Shown here one piece after another: positions 49,251-58,058 of a stretch of DNA of 64,000 nucleotides. Position numbers and translations under genes: made by a program. Numbering within the stretch: position 1 is the first letter of the stretch; every line of letters begins with the position of its first letter. The notes under the pieces were generated by a model, which saw nothing but the letters and a program-made list of their open reading frames with translations, did no database searches and was not told the DNA's origin. Location: positions 62,001 through 126,000 of the forward strand of contig JACRMH010000025.1 in assembly GCA_016219545.1 (NCBI GenBank). Direction: 5' to 3'. The DNA comes from Chloroflexota bacterium (GTDB lineage Bacteria > Chloroflexota > Anaerolineae > Anaerolineales > Villigracilaceae).

Positions 49251-50153
49251 ATGTCAAAACTTATCTCACTCAAAAAAGCCATTGCAGAATTTGTGAACGA
49301 CGGCGATATTCTCTACGCCGCAGGGTTCACACATCTCATTCCGTTCGCAGCGGGACATGAGATCATCCGTCAGGGCATAAAGAATCTCACCCTGGCCCGT
49401 GCCACCCCAGATTTGATCTACGATCAAATGGTCGCGGCGGGATGCGCCAAGAAAGTCATCTTCTCTTACATGGGGAATCCTGGTGTGGGGTCATTACGAA
49501 TTGTCCGCACTGCCATTGAGAAGGGACAGATCGAATGGGAGGAATATTCTCATTTCGGCATGATCACACGGTTGCAGGCAGGTGCTTCGGGTCTGCCATT
49601 TTTGCCGATGAATCAAACCGGCGCAACCGACCTCGAAAAAGCAAACCCGAACATCAAACGCATCCCTGATCCATACGGCGGAAAGGATGTGATCGTTGTG
49701 CCTGCGCTGAATCCGGATGTGGCCATTGTCCATGTGCAGCGCGCAGACAAGAACGGCAATGCTCACTTATGGGGCATTATCGGCGAACAAAAGGAAGCCG
49801 CATTTGCGGCCAAAAAAGTCATCCTCACCGCCGAAGAGATCGTGGACGAATCAGTTATCAGGTCAGACCCGAACCGAACCATGATCCCCGCCAACATCGT
49901 GGATGCAGTCTGTCACGTGCCATTTGCCAGTCACCCATCATATTCGCAGGGGTATTATGACCGCGACAACGAGTTCTATCTTGCATGGGACAAGATCAGT
50001 GAATCACAAGAGTCGGTCAAGGCGTATCTTGATGAATGGGTCTATGGCGTAAAAGACAGAAACCAATATTGGGAAAAACTCGATGCAGAGACTCGCAAGC
50101 GTTTGAAGGTCAAGGCGCAATACAGCGAGAAGATCAATTACGGGAAATATTAA
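49251..50153 (+). CDS. CoA-transferase subunit A (GctA/IpdA-like)
   Basis: 300 residues, family I CoA-transferase alpha subunit. Seen: ISLKKAIAEFVNDGDILYAA, TLARATPDLIYDQMVAAG, GMITRLQAGASGLPFLPM and DVAIVHVQRADKNGNAHLWG. The partner subunit is at 51056, with an alpha/beta hydrolase between. ATG 49251 is 1 base after the previous stop. It resembles glutaconate CoA-transferase or IpdA; substrate open. Confidence 0.88.
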   Translation: MSKLISLKKAIAEFVNDGDILYAAGFTHLIPFAAGHEIIRQGIKNLTLARATPDLIYDQMVAAGCAKKVIFSYMGNPGVGSLRIVRTAIEKGQIEWEEYSHFGMITRLQAGASGLPFLPMNQTGATDLEKANPNIKRIPDPYGGKDVIVVPALNPDVAIVHVQRADKNGNAHLWGIIGEQKEAAFAAKKVILTAEEIVDESVIRSDPNRTMIPANIVDAVCHVPFASHPSYSQGYYDRDNEFYLAWDKISESQESVKAYLDEWVYGVKDRNQYWEKLDAETRKRLKVKAQYSEKINYGKY

Positions 50154-50160
50154 TAATTTT

Positions 50161-50213
50161 GTTCACTGGTCGTCTGGTCTGCTGGTGGACTAGTTGACTA
50201 GCGAACTAAAAGA
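50161..50213. repeat. CTAGT/CTGGT-rich degenerate repeat, copy 2
   Basis: Units such as TCACTGGTCGTCTGGTCTGC and GGACTAGTTGACTAGCGAAC; relative of 19921-19989. It sits inside the CoA-transferase operon. Confidence 0.55.
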
Positions 50214-50219
50214 CAAACT

Positions 50220-51059
50220 ATGGATATTCCACAATTTGATTACGGCGGTGACGGCGCTCCCTTACATTTTCTTCATGCCAATGGGTATCCGCCGGAATGC
50301 TATAAACCATTACTCGAACTTTTACACACCCAGTTTCACGTTTTCGGAATGAAGCTCCGCCCGCTTTGGGATGACGCAAAGATCGAAGACGTTAAGAACT
50401 GGCTCCCTTTTTCTGATGACTTGCTACGCCTCCTCACTACAGGCGGGCTTGCTCCGGCAATTGGAGTGGGTCATTCCATCGGAGGCATTGTCACTTTGCG
50501 GGCCGCCCTGCGCGACCCAGGTAAATTTAGTGCATTGGTTTTACTTGACCCAGTGCTGTTCATGCCATCCCGTTTGATCGCATGGAACATCGCCCGCGTC
50601 ACCGGGCTGGGACAAAAAATGCACCCGTTGATCGCCGGTGCAAAAAAACGGCGTAGAACATTCGACAACCTCGAAATCATCTTTCGCGGATACCGCTCCC
50701 GTAACATCTTTAGATTCATGAGCGATGAAAATCTGCGAATATACATAGAAGGCATCACGAAACAAAAAACGGACGGCGGCTATGAGTTGGTGTACTCACC
50801 CGAATGGGAATCCCACATCTACCTGACCGGACTGCAGGACTTTGACATTTGGCGTGAGTTGCCCAAATTGCAAGTCCCCACGCTCATCATCCAAGGCGCT
50901 GAGACGGACACCTTCCTGCCGAACGCCGCAAATCTTGTTAAGCAGAAACAACCTAAAGTTAAGATCGAAACGCTGGATAAGTCCACACACATCCTGCCGC
51001 TTGAACATCCACAGGAAGTATTTGAAATCATGAAAAAGTTTTTGAAGGAGATCGTATGA
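50220..51059 (+). CDS. Alpha/beta hydrolase
   Basis: 279 residues. Oxyanion-site HANGYPPECY near the start, nucleophile Ser in GVGHSIGGIVTL (about 87-98), Asp near LIIQGAETDTFLP, and His in STHILPLEHP. Esterase or thioesterase of unknown substrate. It lies between the two CoA-transferase subunit genes and overlaps the second by 4 bases, so its substrate is probably linked to theirs. Confidence 0.85.
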   Translation: MDIPQFDYGGDGAPLHFLHANGYPPECYKPLLELLHTQFHVFGMKLRPLWDDAKIEDVKNWLPFSDDLLRLLTTGGLAPAIGVGHSIGGIVTLRAALRDPGKFSALVLLDPVLFMPSRLIAWNIARVTGLGQKMHPLIAGAKKRRRTFDNLEIIFRGYRSRNIFRFMSDENLRIYIEGITKQKTDGGYELVYSPEWESHIYLTGLQDFDIWRELPKLQVPTLIIQGAETDTFLPNAANLVKQKQPKVKIETLDKSTHILPLEHPQEVFEIMKKFLKEIV

Positions 51060-51835
51060 CCGAACTAACCTATTCCTCCGCCGAGTTAATGATCGTCAAT
51101 TCCGCACGCCTATTGAAAGATGGCGACGTTGTTTTCGTCGGCGTGGGTCAGCCAAACCTTGCATGTAACTTAGCCAAACGCACTCACGCTCCCAATTTGG
51201 TGATGATTTACGAAGCCGGTGTGATCGGCGCGGAACCTGAACGACTCCCGCTTTCCATCGGTGACCCGACCCTCGTGAGCGGCTCGCTCTCTGTGGTGAG
51301 CATGTACGATATTTTTGCAAATTACCTGCAGCGCGGTAACGTGGACGTGGGCTTCCTCGGCGGCGCACAAATTGACCGTTATGGAAACATCAACGCCACC
51401 ATCGTCGGCACAGACTATGTCCATCCCAAAGTACGCCTGCCCGGTTCCGGCGGCGCGCAGGAAATCGCCGCATGGGCCAACCGCTGTTACATCATGACCC
51501 CTCACCAGAAGCGCCGCTTCCCAGAAAAATGTGACTTCCGCACGTCGGCCGGTTACCTCGATGGCGCAGGCGCGCGTGAAGAAATTGGGCTACGCGGAAA
51601 AGGTCCCATCGGCGTGGTGACAGACATTGGAATGCTCGAACCAGACGAAAACGGCGAGATGATCCTGACCGCATTGCATCCCGGTAAAACAATCGAAGCC
51701 GCCAAAGCCAACACAGGCTGGGACTTGAAAGTTGCCTCACAAGTGCGGGTGACCGAACCCGTCACGAAGAAGGAATTAAAAATCCTTCGCAAAGAATTGG
51801 ACCCAACGGGTATCTATCTCAAAGGCGCGGGGTAA
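51056..51835 (+). CDS. CoA-transferase subunit B (GctB/IpdB-like)
   Basis: 259 residues, family I beta subunit. Seen: ELMIVNSARLLKDGDVVFVG, IYEAGVIGAEPERLPLSIGD (the region holding the catalytic acidic residue in the family), DVGFLGGAQIDRYGNINATI and LPGSGGAQEIAAWA. Overlaps the hydrolase stop. Together with subunit A it forms a heteromeric CoA-transferase. Confidence 0.88.
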   Translation: MTELTYSSAELMIVNSARLLKDGDVVFVGVGQPNLACNLAKRTHAPNLVMIYEAGVIGAEPERLPLSIGDPTLVSGSLSVVSMYDIFANYLQRGNVDVGFLGGAQIDRYGNINATIVGTDYVHPKVRLPGSGGAQEIAAWANRCYIMTPHQKRRFPEKCDFRTSAGYLDGAGAREEIGLRGKGPIGVVTDIGMLEPDENGEMILTALHPGKTIEAAKANTGWDLKVASQVRVTEPVTKKELKILRKELDPTGIYLKGAG

Positions 51836-51856
51836 TCCCCCCAACATCCCCTTTAC

Positions 51857-51900
51857 GAGAAGCGTTCATCAGGGTATACCAACCCTGATGAACGCTTCTC
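51857..51900. terminator. 19-bp palindrome after the CoA-transferase operon
   Basis: Perfect stem (51857-51875 with 51882-51900) and 6-base loop. The next gene's ATG (51888) lies in the right arm and its probable -10 (TATACC, 51875-51880) in the loop. It has no T-run, so it may act as a weak terminator or regulator site. Confidence 0.7.
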
Positions 51901-52634
51901 CGATTCGACACATTCTCTTCGACCTTGGCGGCACGCTCATGCACTCATGTGGGGATTGGGCGCCAGTCCATGCCCGTGCAGATCAATTGCTTACAGATAA
52001 ACTGCGGGAATATGAAATTCATTTGGACGACTATATCTTCCGCGCACGACTGCACGAATATTATGAACAACGCGAGCAAACACTTCAAGAGACCACTTAT
52101 CACTTCGTTTTACGTCAAATGCTCAGTGAAATAGGATACGCAGAAGTGTCTGAATCAATTCTCCGACTGGCATTGGATGCGATGTATTCAGTCACCCAAA
52201 CCAACTGGAAACTTGAAGAAGATGCATTGTCAGTCATAAATGATCTCAAATCGCAAAATTATCAACTGGGAATATTTTCGAACGCAGGCGATGACAAGGA
52301 TGTACAGGAACTCGTCGAAAGTTTTGGCATCCGCCCGGCTTTTGATTTCGTGCTGACCTCGGCTGCATGTTATTACCGTAAGCCGCATCAGCGCGCGTTT
52401 GAGATCGCCCTCGCGCAATGGAGCATCGAACCCGAAAAAGCCGCAATGGTTGGGGATAGTTTAACAGCGGATATTTTAGGCGCTGGGCAATTGAACATGC
52501 ACACCTTTTGGATCACACGCCGCGCTAAATTTGATCCGGATGAAAAAAACCGCATCAATCCGGACTTTAGCCTGCCCGGCCTCAATGAGCTTTTACCCGC
52601 CCTCGAAAGCCTCAACTTCACGCAAAATAAGTAG
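51888..52634 (+). CDS. HAD-family hydrolase
   Basis: 248 residues. Motif I LFDLGGTLMHS (about 9-19), cap domain (about 20-110), motif II IFSNAGDD, motif III Lys in YRKPHQRAFE and motif IV MVGDSLTADILGA. Phosphatase of unknown substrate. The start codon is inside the 51857-51900 palindrome and 7 bases after TATACC (leaderless). The TAG stop (52632-52634) is part of the repeat at 52631. Confidence 0.85.
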   Translation: MNASPIRHILFDLGGTLMHSCGDWAPVHARADQLLTDKLREYEIHLDDYIFRARLHEYYEQREQTLQETTYHFVLRQMLSEIGYAEVSESILRLALDAMYSVTQTNWKLEEDALSVINDLKSQNYQLGIFSNAGDDKDVQELVESFGIRPAFDFVLTSAACYYRKPHQRAFEIALAQWSIEPEKAAMVGDSLTADILGAGQLNMHTFWITRRAKFDPDEKNRINPDFSLPGLNELLPALESLNFTQNK

Positions 52635-52684
52635 CGCGACATTTATGTCGCTTGGCAATACGGGGCGACATAAAGGCGCGCTAC
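52631..52684. repeat. GCGACATTTATGTCGC-type inverted repeat, copy 2
   Basis: Left arm 52631-52651 (GTAGCGCGACATTTATGTCGC without the last base = 20) and right arm 52665-52684 differ by a few changes. Same family as 19351-19406. It overlaps the stop codons of both convergent genes. Confidence 0.8.
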
Positions 52685-53934
52685 GAATATGATTGAGCAG
52701 GGGCATCTTTTCTTAAGAACAAAAGAAAGCCCAGCAGCCGTAATCCTGCACTCACCCATAATGCTCCGCCGAGTCCAATAATGTCCGCGAGCCATGCGCC
52801 CACCAAAGGTGCGACGATGGCAGACAAATACTGCATAGATTGCGCCAGCGAAACAAAGGTCGCGCCATATTCCGGCGGGACGGTCTTCATCAGCTCATCA
52901 AAAAAGACAAGGTCAAGCCCCGCTTGAAATAATCCTGCAATACCGGCATATAGGATGATCAGCGGAACATGCGGAGTGGCGGCCGTCAGCGCGGGATAGA
53001 AGATCATGCCAAAGGTGGTGGCAAGCAGAACAAAACGTCCACCATATTTGCGGGACGCCCATGGCCAAATGAAATAACCCGCCAGCATCACAATGGTCAT
53101 AGACATAGTGATGGCACCGATCTGCGAGTCAGTCGCTTTTACTTCGCGCACCAGGAAAAGCGGCATGATGGGCGTGCCTAAAGTGATGGCGGAATAGTAA
53201 ACGAATTTCTTCAAGGCGAAAGATGTGAATGCAGGCGCACTTCTAATTAAAGAGAAATAATTCCGGGCTGAGTCCCATGCCGATGAGGCTGGAGCAAGCG
53301 CAGGCGGAGTCTGATGCGGAAGTTTTATCTGATTCGAAAAATAATAGCTGATCAACCCGCCGATGGATAACCCAAAGAACATCATCTCATAATTACGCGG
53401 GAAAGGAACGAGGTCAATCACGCGCGTGACGAGAAAAGTCATCACCACGCTGGTCAGCCCAAATATCGCCCAGCGCCGGCTGAGCAAGGCATACCGTCCT
53501 TCGGGGCCGGCGACCGCATTCATCACCACAGAGAAAGCCACCGCCAGCGCAGTTTGCGGCAGGGTGGCAAATGCCCAGATGGCAAGCGTGGCAATGATCG
53601 TATATTCCTTTGAAAGAAAAAAAGTGAACAAACCTGTCAGCGCGTAGCACGAGATGACAAGCAGGCGCGAAACGCTGTACCACGGCACGATGTTGCTTTG
53701 CCTTTGCAGAAAGCGCCCAACAATGATGGCAAGGACAAGCCCCGTAATGCCCGGCATGGACGTGAGCAAACCCACTTGAAAATTACTCGCACCGAGGCGG
53801 GTGAGAAATACCGGCAGAAATGGTGCGGCCACATTTGAAATGCTGACCCCTACCGCATCAATTTGAACATAGCGAAAATTACGTTTTTGAGTCTCTTGTT
53901 GCTCTGGAATATTTATCATAAGGTTGTCCCGCAA
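52681..53934 (-). CDS. MFS transporter
   Basis: 417 residues, about 12 membrane helices, with an MFS fold (GLVLAIIVGRFLQRQSNIVP near loop 2-3). Substrate unknown. The start is uncertain: TTG 53934 is 6 bases after a perfect TATAAT (53946-53941), a leaderless arrangement, while ATG 53919 is five codons later without a ribosome binding site. The stop is within the 52631-52684 repeat. Confidence 0.8.
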   Translation of the reverse strand: MRDNLMINIPEQQETQKRNFRYVQIDAVGVSISNVAAPFLPVFLTRLGASNFQVGLLTSMPGITGLVLAIIVGRFLQRQSNIVPWYSVSRLLVISCYALTGLFTFFLSKEYTIIATLAIWAFATLPQTALAVAFSVVMNAVAGPEGRYALLSRRWAIFGLTSVVMTFLVTRVIDLVPFPRNYEMMFFGLSIGGLISYYFSNQIKLPHQTPPALAPASSAWDSARNYFSLIRSAPAFTSFALKKFVYYSAITLGTPIMPLFLVREVKATDSQIGAITMSMTIVMLAGYFIWPWASRKYGGRFVLLATTFGMIFYPALTAATPHVPLIILYAGIAGLFQAGLDLVFFDELMKTVPPEYGATFVSLAQSMQYLSAIVAPLVGAWLADIIGLGGALWVSAGLRLLGFLLFLRKDAPAQSYS

Positions 53935-53988
53935 GGGAGGATTATAATCTGGAGTACACATTCATAAATTTATCAAAAGGAGAATCCC

Positions 53989-55188
53989 ATGACCACAAGT
54001 TCGGCAGAAATACTTGTACACGCTCCAGTGAAATTAGCCTACCGCGCTTTTACCAATGCCACCTCTCTTCGCGAATGGCTTTGTGATGTCGCCACCGTTG
54101 ACCCTCATCTGCGCGGCCGCATGTATCTTTGGTGGGTCGGGGATTTTTATTCAAGCGGACATTATCTTGAATTGGATGAAAATAAGAAAATCAAATTTCG
54201 ATGGTATTCGAACATCGATCCCGCCCCGACCGAGGTGACTGTCACGGTTACCGAAAAAGATGGGGCTACACTGGTAAAGCTGGATCACGAAGTCCCCGAT
54301 GATCCACAATGGGCGGGGAAAGTGGAAAGTTTCCGCGAGAACTGGGTGGAAAGTTTGGAGAATCTAAAGTCTGTGCTCGAAACAGGCATTGACTTGCGAA
54401 TTGCGAACCGCCCCATGCTGGGAATTATCCCCGGTGATTTTACAGAAGAGCAGGCATTGGCTTCAGGCGTCCCAATTCGGGATGGGATGCGCCTTGATGG
54501 CGTAGTGGATGGCATGGGCGCGCAAAAGGTCGGTTTGCAAAAAGAGGATGTTATCGTTGGGATGGCAGGGCATCCGATCACAAAAGATTTCAACACCCTG
54601 CCGGTTGCGATAGCCGGAAAAAAGGGCGGGGACAAGATCGAAGTCGTTTTTTATCGCGGCCCTGAAAAGAAAACCGTCACCATGGAGCTGAGCAAACGTC
54701 CCATGCCTGATGTGCCTTTCAACAATGCCGAGCTTGTAAAAAAGGCGCGTGAACTTTACAACGCAGGGCTGGCCGAAATAGAGAAATGTTTTGAAGGGTT
54801 CAGTGATATGCAGGCCATGATGCGTCCCATTGAAAAGGAGTGGAGCGCCCTGGAGATCGTTGCCCACTTAATTCACGGGGAAAGATTCAACCAGATATTC
54901 CTCACTGGTTTGGTGGATGGCTACGAACCGGTTACTGATGGATTTGGAAGTAATGTCACAGCACAGGTGCAGGCCACAGTGCAGGCGAACCCGTCCATTG
55001 CACTGATGCTGAGCGAACTGCGCCGCGCTGTGGAAGAGACTCTGGCTTTTGTATCATTCCTGCCGGATGATTTTCTTGCGAACAAAGGAAGTTATTACCG
55101 GTTTGGATCAGCATTGCTCCAACCGAATATTCATCTCATGGCTCATGCACAGCAGATCAGAGATGCGCTTTCTATGGCTGGTAAATAA
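53989..55188 (+). CDS. AHSA1 (SRPBCC) - PDZ - DinB-like fusion protein
   Basis: 399 residues with three parts: an SRPBCC/AHSA1 ligand-binding domain (about 1-135; SSAEILVHAPVKLAYRAFTN), a PDZ domain (about 140-238; SGVPIRDGMRLDGVVDGMGA, EDVIVGMAGHPI) and a DinB/DUF664-like four-helix domain (about 245-398; WSALEIVAHLIHGERFNQIF, MAHAQQI with His residues). No signal peptide, so cytoplasmic. I know of no function for this combination; small-molecule sensing or thiol chemistry may be guessed. AAGGAG precedes the ATG. Confidence 0.75.
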   Translation: MTTSSAEILVHAPVKLAYRAFTNATSLREWLCDVATVDPHLRGRMYLWWVGDFYSSGHYLELDENKKIKFRWYSNIDPAPTEVTVTVTEKDGATLVKLDHEVPDDPQWAGKVESFRENWVESLENLKSVLETGIDLRIANRPMLGIIPGDFTEEQALASGVPIRDGMRLDGVVDGMGAQKVGLQKEDVIVGMAGHPITKDFNTLPVAIAGKKGGDKIEVVFYRGPEKKTVTMELSKRPMPDVPFNNAELVKKARELYNAGLAEIEKCFEGFSDMQAMMRPIEKEWSALEIVAHLIHGERFNQIFLTGLVDGYEPVTDGFGSNVTAQVQATVQANPSIALMLSELRRAVEETLAFVSFLPDDFLANKGSYYRFGSALLQPNIHLMAHAQQIRDALSMAGK

Positions 55189-55206
55189 TTATTTCCTTTT
55201 GTGTCT

Positions 55207-55242
55207 TGTCGTTCTGAGTGTTAGCGACACTCAGGGAATCAC
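55207..55242. repeat. GTTCTGAGTGTTAGCGACA-type dispersed repeat
   Basis: TCGTTCTGAGTGTTAGCGAC followed by ACTCAGGGAATCAC; a form of the repeat at 24000-24075. Confidence 0.5.
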
Positions 55243-55280
55243 AATTTGGTGTATGGGGTAAGCAAGTTCACATTTATAAA

Positions 55281-55316
55281 CATCCCGAAGGCTTCTATAC
55301 CTTCGGGATGTTTTTT
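55281..55316. terminator. Terminator between the fusion gene and yedK
   Basis: Perfect 11-bp stem (55281-55291 with 55300-55310), 8-base loop, T6. Confidence 0.85.
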
Positions 55317-55318
55317 CT

Positions 55319-55987
55319 TTATAAAGGCAGAACACATTCGGGGCGGTCATTTCCCGGAGCATTAACCATTGTCGAAACGGGGTAGGCAGACATTTTGTCA
55401 GCGGGGAAAGGCTTGATAAGTGGAAGCAGGTTATCGGGAGTCTGAGGCGCGGCATCCAGCCAGCGAGAATAGTCTGCGCGGTCCAAAATCACGGGCATGC
55501 GGTTATGCAGAGTCGACATCAATTCATTAGGGGTAGTTGTGATAATAGTGCAGGTACGAAGCGTGCCGCCATCGGGGGAATGCCATTCATCCCACAGACC
55601 CGCAAAAGCAAATGGCTTGCGGTCTTTCATGTGAATAAAATAAGGTGTTTTTGTTTTCGCGCCTTCCTGTGATTTCCATTCGTAAAAACCATCGGTGAGG
55701 ATAAGGCAGCGCTTGTATTTGAAGCCGCCGCGAAATGACGGTTTTTCCACGATGGTTTCTCCACGTGCATTGATGAGTTTATTGGCAATGGTCGGGTCTT
55801 TTGCCCATGATGGGATCAATCCCCATAAAAAAAAATCTGCGGTATTTTTTTCATCGTTCGGGATCGCAAGCACGGGCTGCGTGGGTGCGATGTTAAAACG
55901 CGGCGCAAATTTGTCGGGGAAAACATAATCGTCAAAGGCGTCTTTTAATTCAGCAGGGTCAACAGTAAGGGTAAATCGTCCGCACAT
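55319..55987 (-). CDS. yedK: SRAP domain protein YedK (abasic-site shield)
   Basis: 222 residues. Cys2 is the catalytic thiol (MCGRFTL) that forms a thiazolidine crosslink to abasic sites in single-stranded DNA. Also seen: FNIAPTQPVLAI with conserved Asn, INARGET, CLILTDGFYEWK (Glu) and HNRMPVIL (His). HMCES homologue. An in-frame start gives Met1 removal and exposed Cys2. Confidence 0.95.
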   Translation of the reverse strand: MCGRFTLTVDPAELKDAFDDYVFPDKFAPRFNIAPTQPVLAIPNDEKNTADFFLWGLIPSWAKDPTIANKLINARGETIVEKPSFRGGFKYKRCLILTDGFYEWKSQEGAKTKTPYFIHMKDRKPFAFAGLWDEWHSPDGGTLRTCTIITTTPNELMSTLHNRMPVILDRADYSRWLDAAPQTPDNLLPLIKPFPADKMSAYPVSTMVNAPGNDRPECVLPL

Positions 55988-56009
55988 AATAAACTCCTTT
56001 TTAATCAGG

Positions 56010-58052
56010 CTAATCTAAAGTGAAATAAAACACGGAGCCCTGGGCAGGTTGAGACTCTACCCAAATGCGTCCGCCATGAACTTCGATAATCCGCTTTACA
56101 AGGGTCAAACCAATCCCCGTCCCCTCAGTGTTCGAACTTAGTTTATTGAACAACCCGAAAATTCGTTCGTGAAACTCCGGTGCAATCCCTATGCCGTTAT
56201 CCTGCACATAAAAAATTCTTTCACCCTGCGCACTCACCTTGGAGCCGATCGTTATGACAGGCGCAGACTGGCGAGACATGAATTTTGCGGCATTGTCCAC
56301 GAGATTTTGGATCACCTCGACGAGACGGGTATGGTCACCGTTGACGAAAACTCCCTGGACATCTATCAACTCAATTTTCACATTGCGCAATTTAATCTGC
56401 CCGCGTACAAGGTCGAGGGCTTCGTTGACAATATCAGCAAATAAAACTTCAGTCGGCGGGTTCATGATACGGCCAATGCGCGAAAGCTCGAGCAAATCTT
56501 TTAGAAGATTCTGCATCCGATTCACTGCCTGCTGAATACGGAGAACATCCTGGCCGAGTCTTTCAAAATCCCCTTTACGCGCATCTTTTTCAAGGTAAGC
56601 TAAAAAGCCGACAATGGTCACAAGCGGAGATTTAAGGTCGTGAGATACTGTATAGGTGAATTGTTCAAGCTCCGCGTTTTTAGCCTCCAATTCAGCAATG
56701 AGCGTTTCCTTTTCAATCTCAGCTTTTTTTCTTTCAGTGATCTCGCGGGCAATGCCTGTAGTGCCGATCACTTCGCCTTTTGAATCCATAATGGGTGTTT
56801 TTATGGTCTCAGTCCAGTATTCCCTGCCCAGACTGTCAACCTGAAATTCCTCAATTTGAATACGCTGCCTGGTCCGCATGACATCAAGATCATTGGCATG
56901 ATACATGTCTGCATAATCCTTCCGCCATATCTCCCAATCATTTCTGCCGATAATATCCTCAATCCTTTTTCCGGCCGTTTTTATGAATTGCTCATTCACC
57001 TCGATATAACGTCCCTCCTTATCCTTCAGCCATGCCGTATCCGGAATGCTGTTCAGAATAGCGGACTGTTGCAGGAGAGTCTCCTTAAGTTTTTCCTCCG
57101 CCAATTTTGCATGGGTCACATCCTCCACCGCACCGACAATACCTTTCAAACGATTTTCCTGTTCATCCCAAACCGGGTGTGCAAAGACCCGCTCCCAGCG
57201 GACTTCCCCATTTTTCGCGATGACTCGAAGTTCGGATTTGATATCCCTGTTGTGGCGGAGTTCTTCCATATCATGCAGGTCTTTATCCACATCGTCCGGG
57301 TGGAGATGTGCAAACCAGCCGCCTGTCGCTATATATTCATCAAAGGTATAACCTGTTAACGCCTCAAACGCTCCCGCCACCCAGATCAACTTGACGCCGC
57401 CGTCTTTATTCACTTCAGAAGCGAAAGTGTAATCTGTTGTCACTCTGGAGATCAAACGGTATCTTTCTTCGCTGGCTGAAGCCCGCCCCAATGCACTTTG
57501 AACGGTCCGCCTTGATAGATATTGCAGAAGCATCCCCATTGGAAAAATAGCAAGACTCACGATCCATGTTGAAAGCGGGTCGCCGGTATGAGACGGGACG
57601 AATTTCCCATGATTCTCGGCATATACCATCAATCCACCTGAAACGAGCGAAAGAACTGTAACGCCAAATGTGATGCGCTCACTGGTCAGAATGCCTGCAA
57701 TTACGATCACAAGCGGATATCCAAGTAAATATCCTTCACCCTGCACACCGGAACCGGTTAAAGAAGTAGCTGTAAAAAAAAGCCAGAATGCGCCGACTTG
57801 GATCAAAGAAGCCGCGTGCACAAATCCCCGATATAAAAGATAAAGCAAAAAGAAATTGATAGCCTCGCCCACCCCACCCTGGATCAATGCCCGCGATAAA
57901 TCTTCGGGAGTTTCAAGCGCCACATACAAGACATAAGGTACAGGGACAAGGACCAATCCCCATAAGATTGCATGCAGCAAATGGGCCTGATGTGTTTTTA
58001 CATCCTCATGAAATATTGGTGGGGTAAATATTTTTCTCAAGAAAGCATACAT
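56010..58052 (-). CDS. PAS-domain sensor histidine kinase
   Basis: 680 residues. Six or so membrane helices in the first 185 residues, a PAS domain (about 193-315; FTYTVS-type kinase follows later), a second PAS (about 325-445; YIEVNEQFIKTAGKRIEDII), HisKA with TYTVSHDLKSPLVTIVGFL (His471) and an ATPase domain with NLVDNAAKF, VQDNGIGIAPEFH and GTGIGLTLVKRI. It has no receiver; the partner regulator is not adjacent. GTG 58058 directly after the selB stop and ATG 58052 are both possible starts. Probably read through from selB. Confidence 0.9.
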   Translation of the reverse strand: MYAFLRKIFTPPIFHEDVKTHQAHLLHAILWGLVLVPVPYVLYVALETPEDLSRALIQGGVGEAINFFLLYLLYRGFVHAASLIQVGAFWLFFTATSLTGSGVQGEGYLLGYPLVIVIAGILTSERITFGVTVLSLVSGGLMVYAENHGKFVPSHTGDPLSTWIVSLAIFPMGMLLQYLSRRTVQSALGRASASEERYRLISRVTTDYTFASEVNKDGGVKLIWVAGAFEALTGYTFDEYIATGGWFAHLHPDDVDKDLHDMEELRHNRDIKSELRVIAKNGEVRWERVFAHPVWDEQENRLKGIVGAVEDVTHAKLAEEKLKETLLQQSAILNSIPDTAWLKDKEGRYIEVNEQFIKTAGKRIEDIIGRNDWEIWRKDYADMYHANDLDVMRTRQRIQIEEFQVDSLGREYWTETIKTPIMDSKGEVIGTTGIAREITERKKAEIEKETLIAELEAKNAELEQFTYTVSHDLKSPLVTIVGFLAYLEKDARKGDFERLGQDVLRIQQAVNRMQNLLKDLLELSRIGRIMNPPTEVLFADIVNEALDLVRGQIKLRNVKIELIDVQGVFVNGDHTRLVEVIQNLVDNAAKFMSRQSAPVITIGSKVSAQGERIFYVQDNGIGIAPEFHERIFGLFNKLSSNTEGTGIGLTLVKRIIEVHGGRIWVESQPAQGSVFYFTLD

Positions 58053-58058
58053 GCACAC

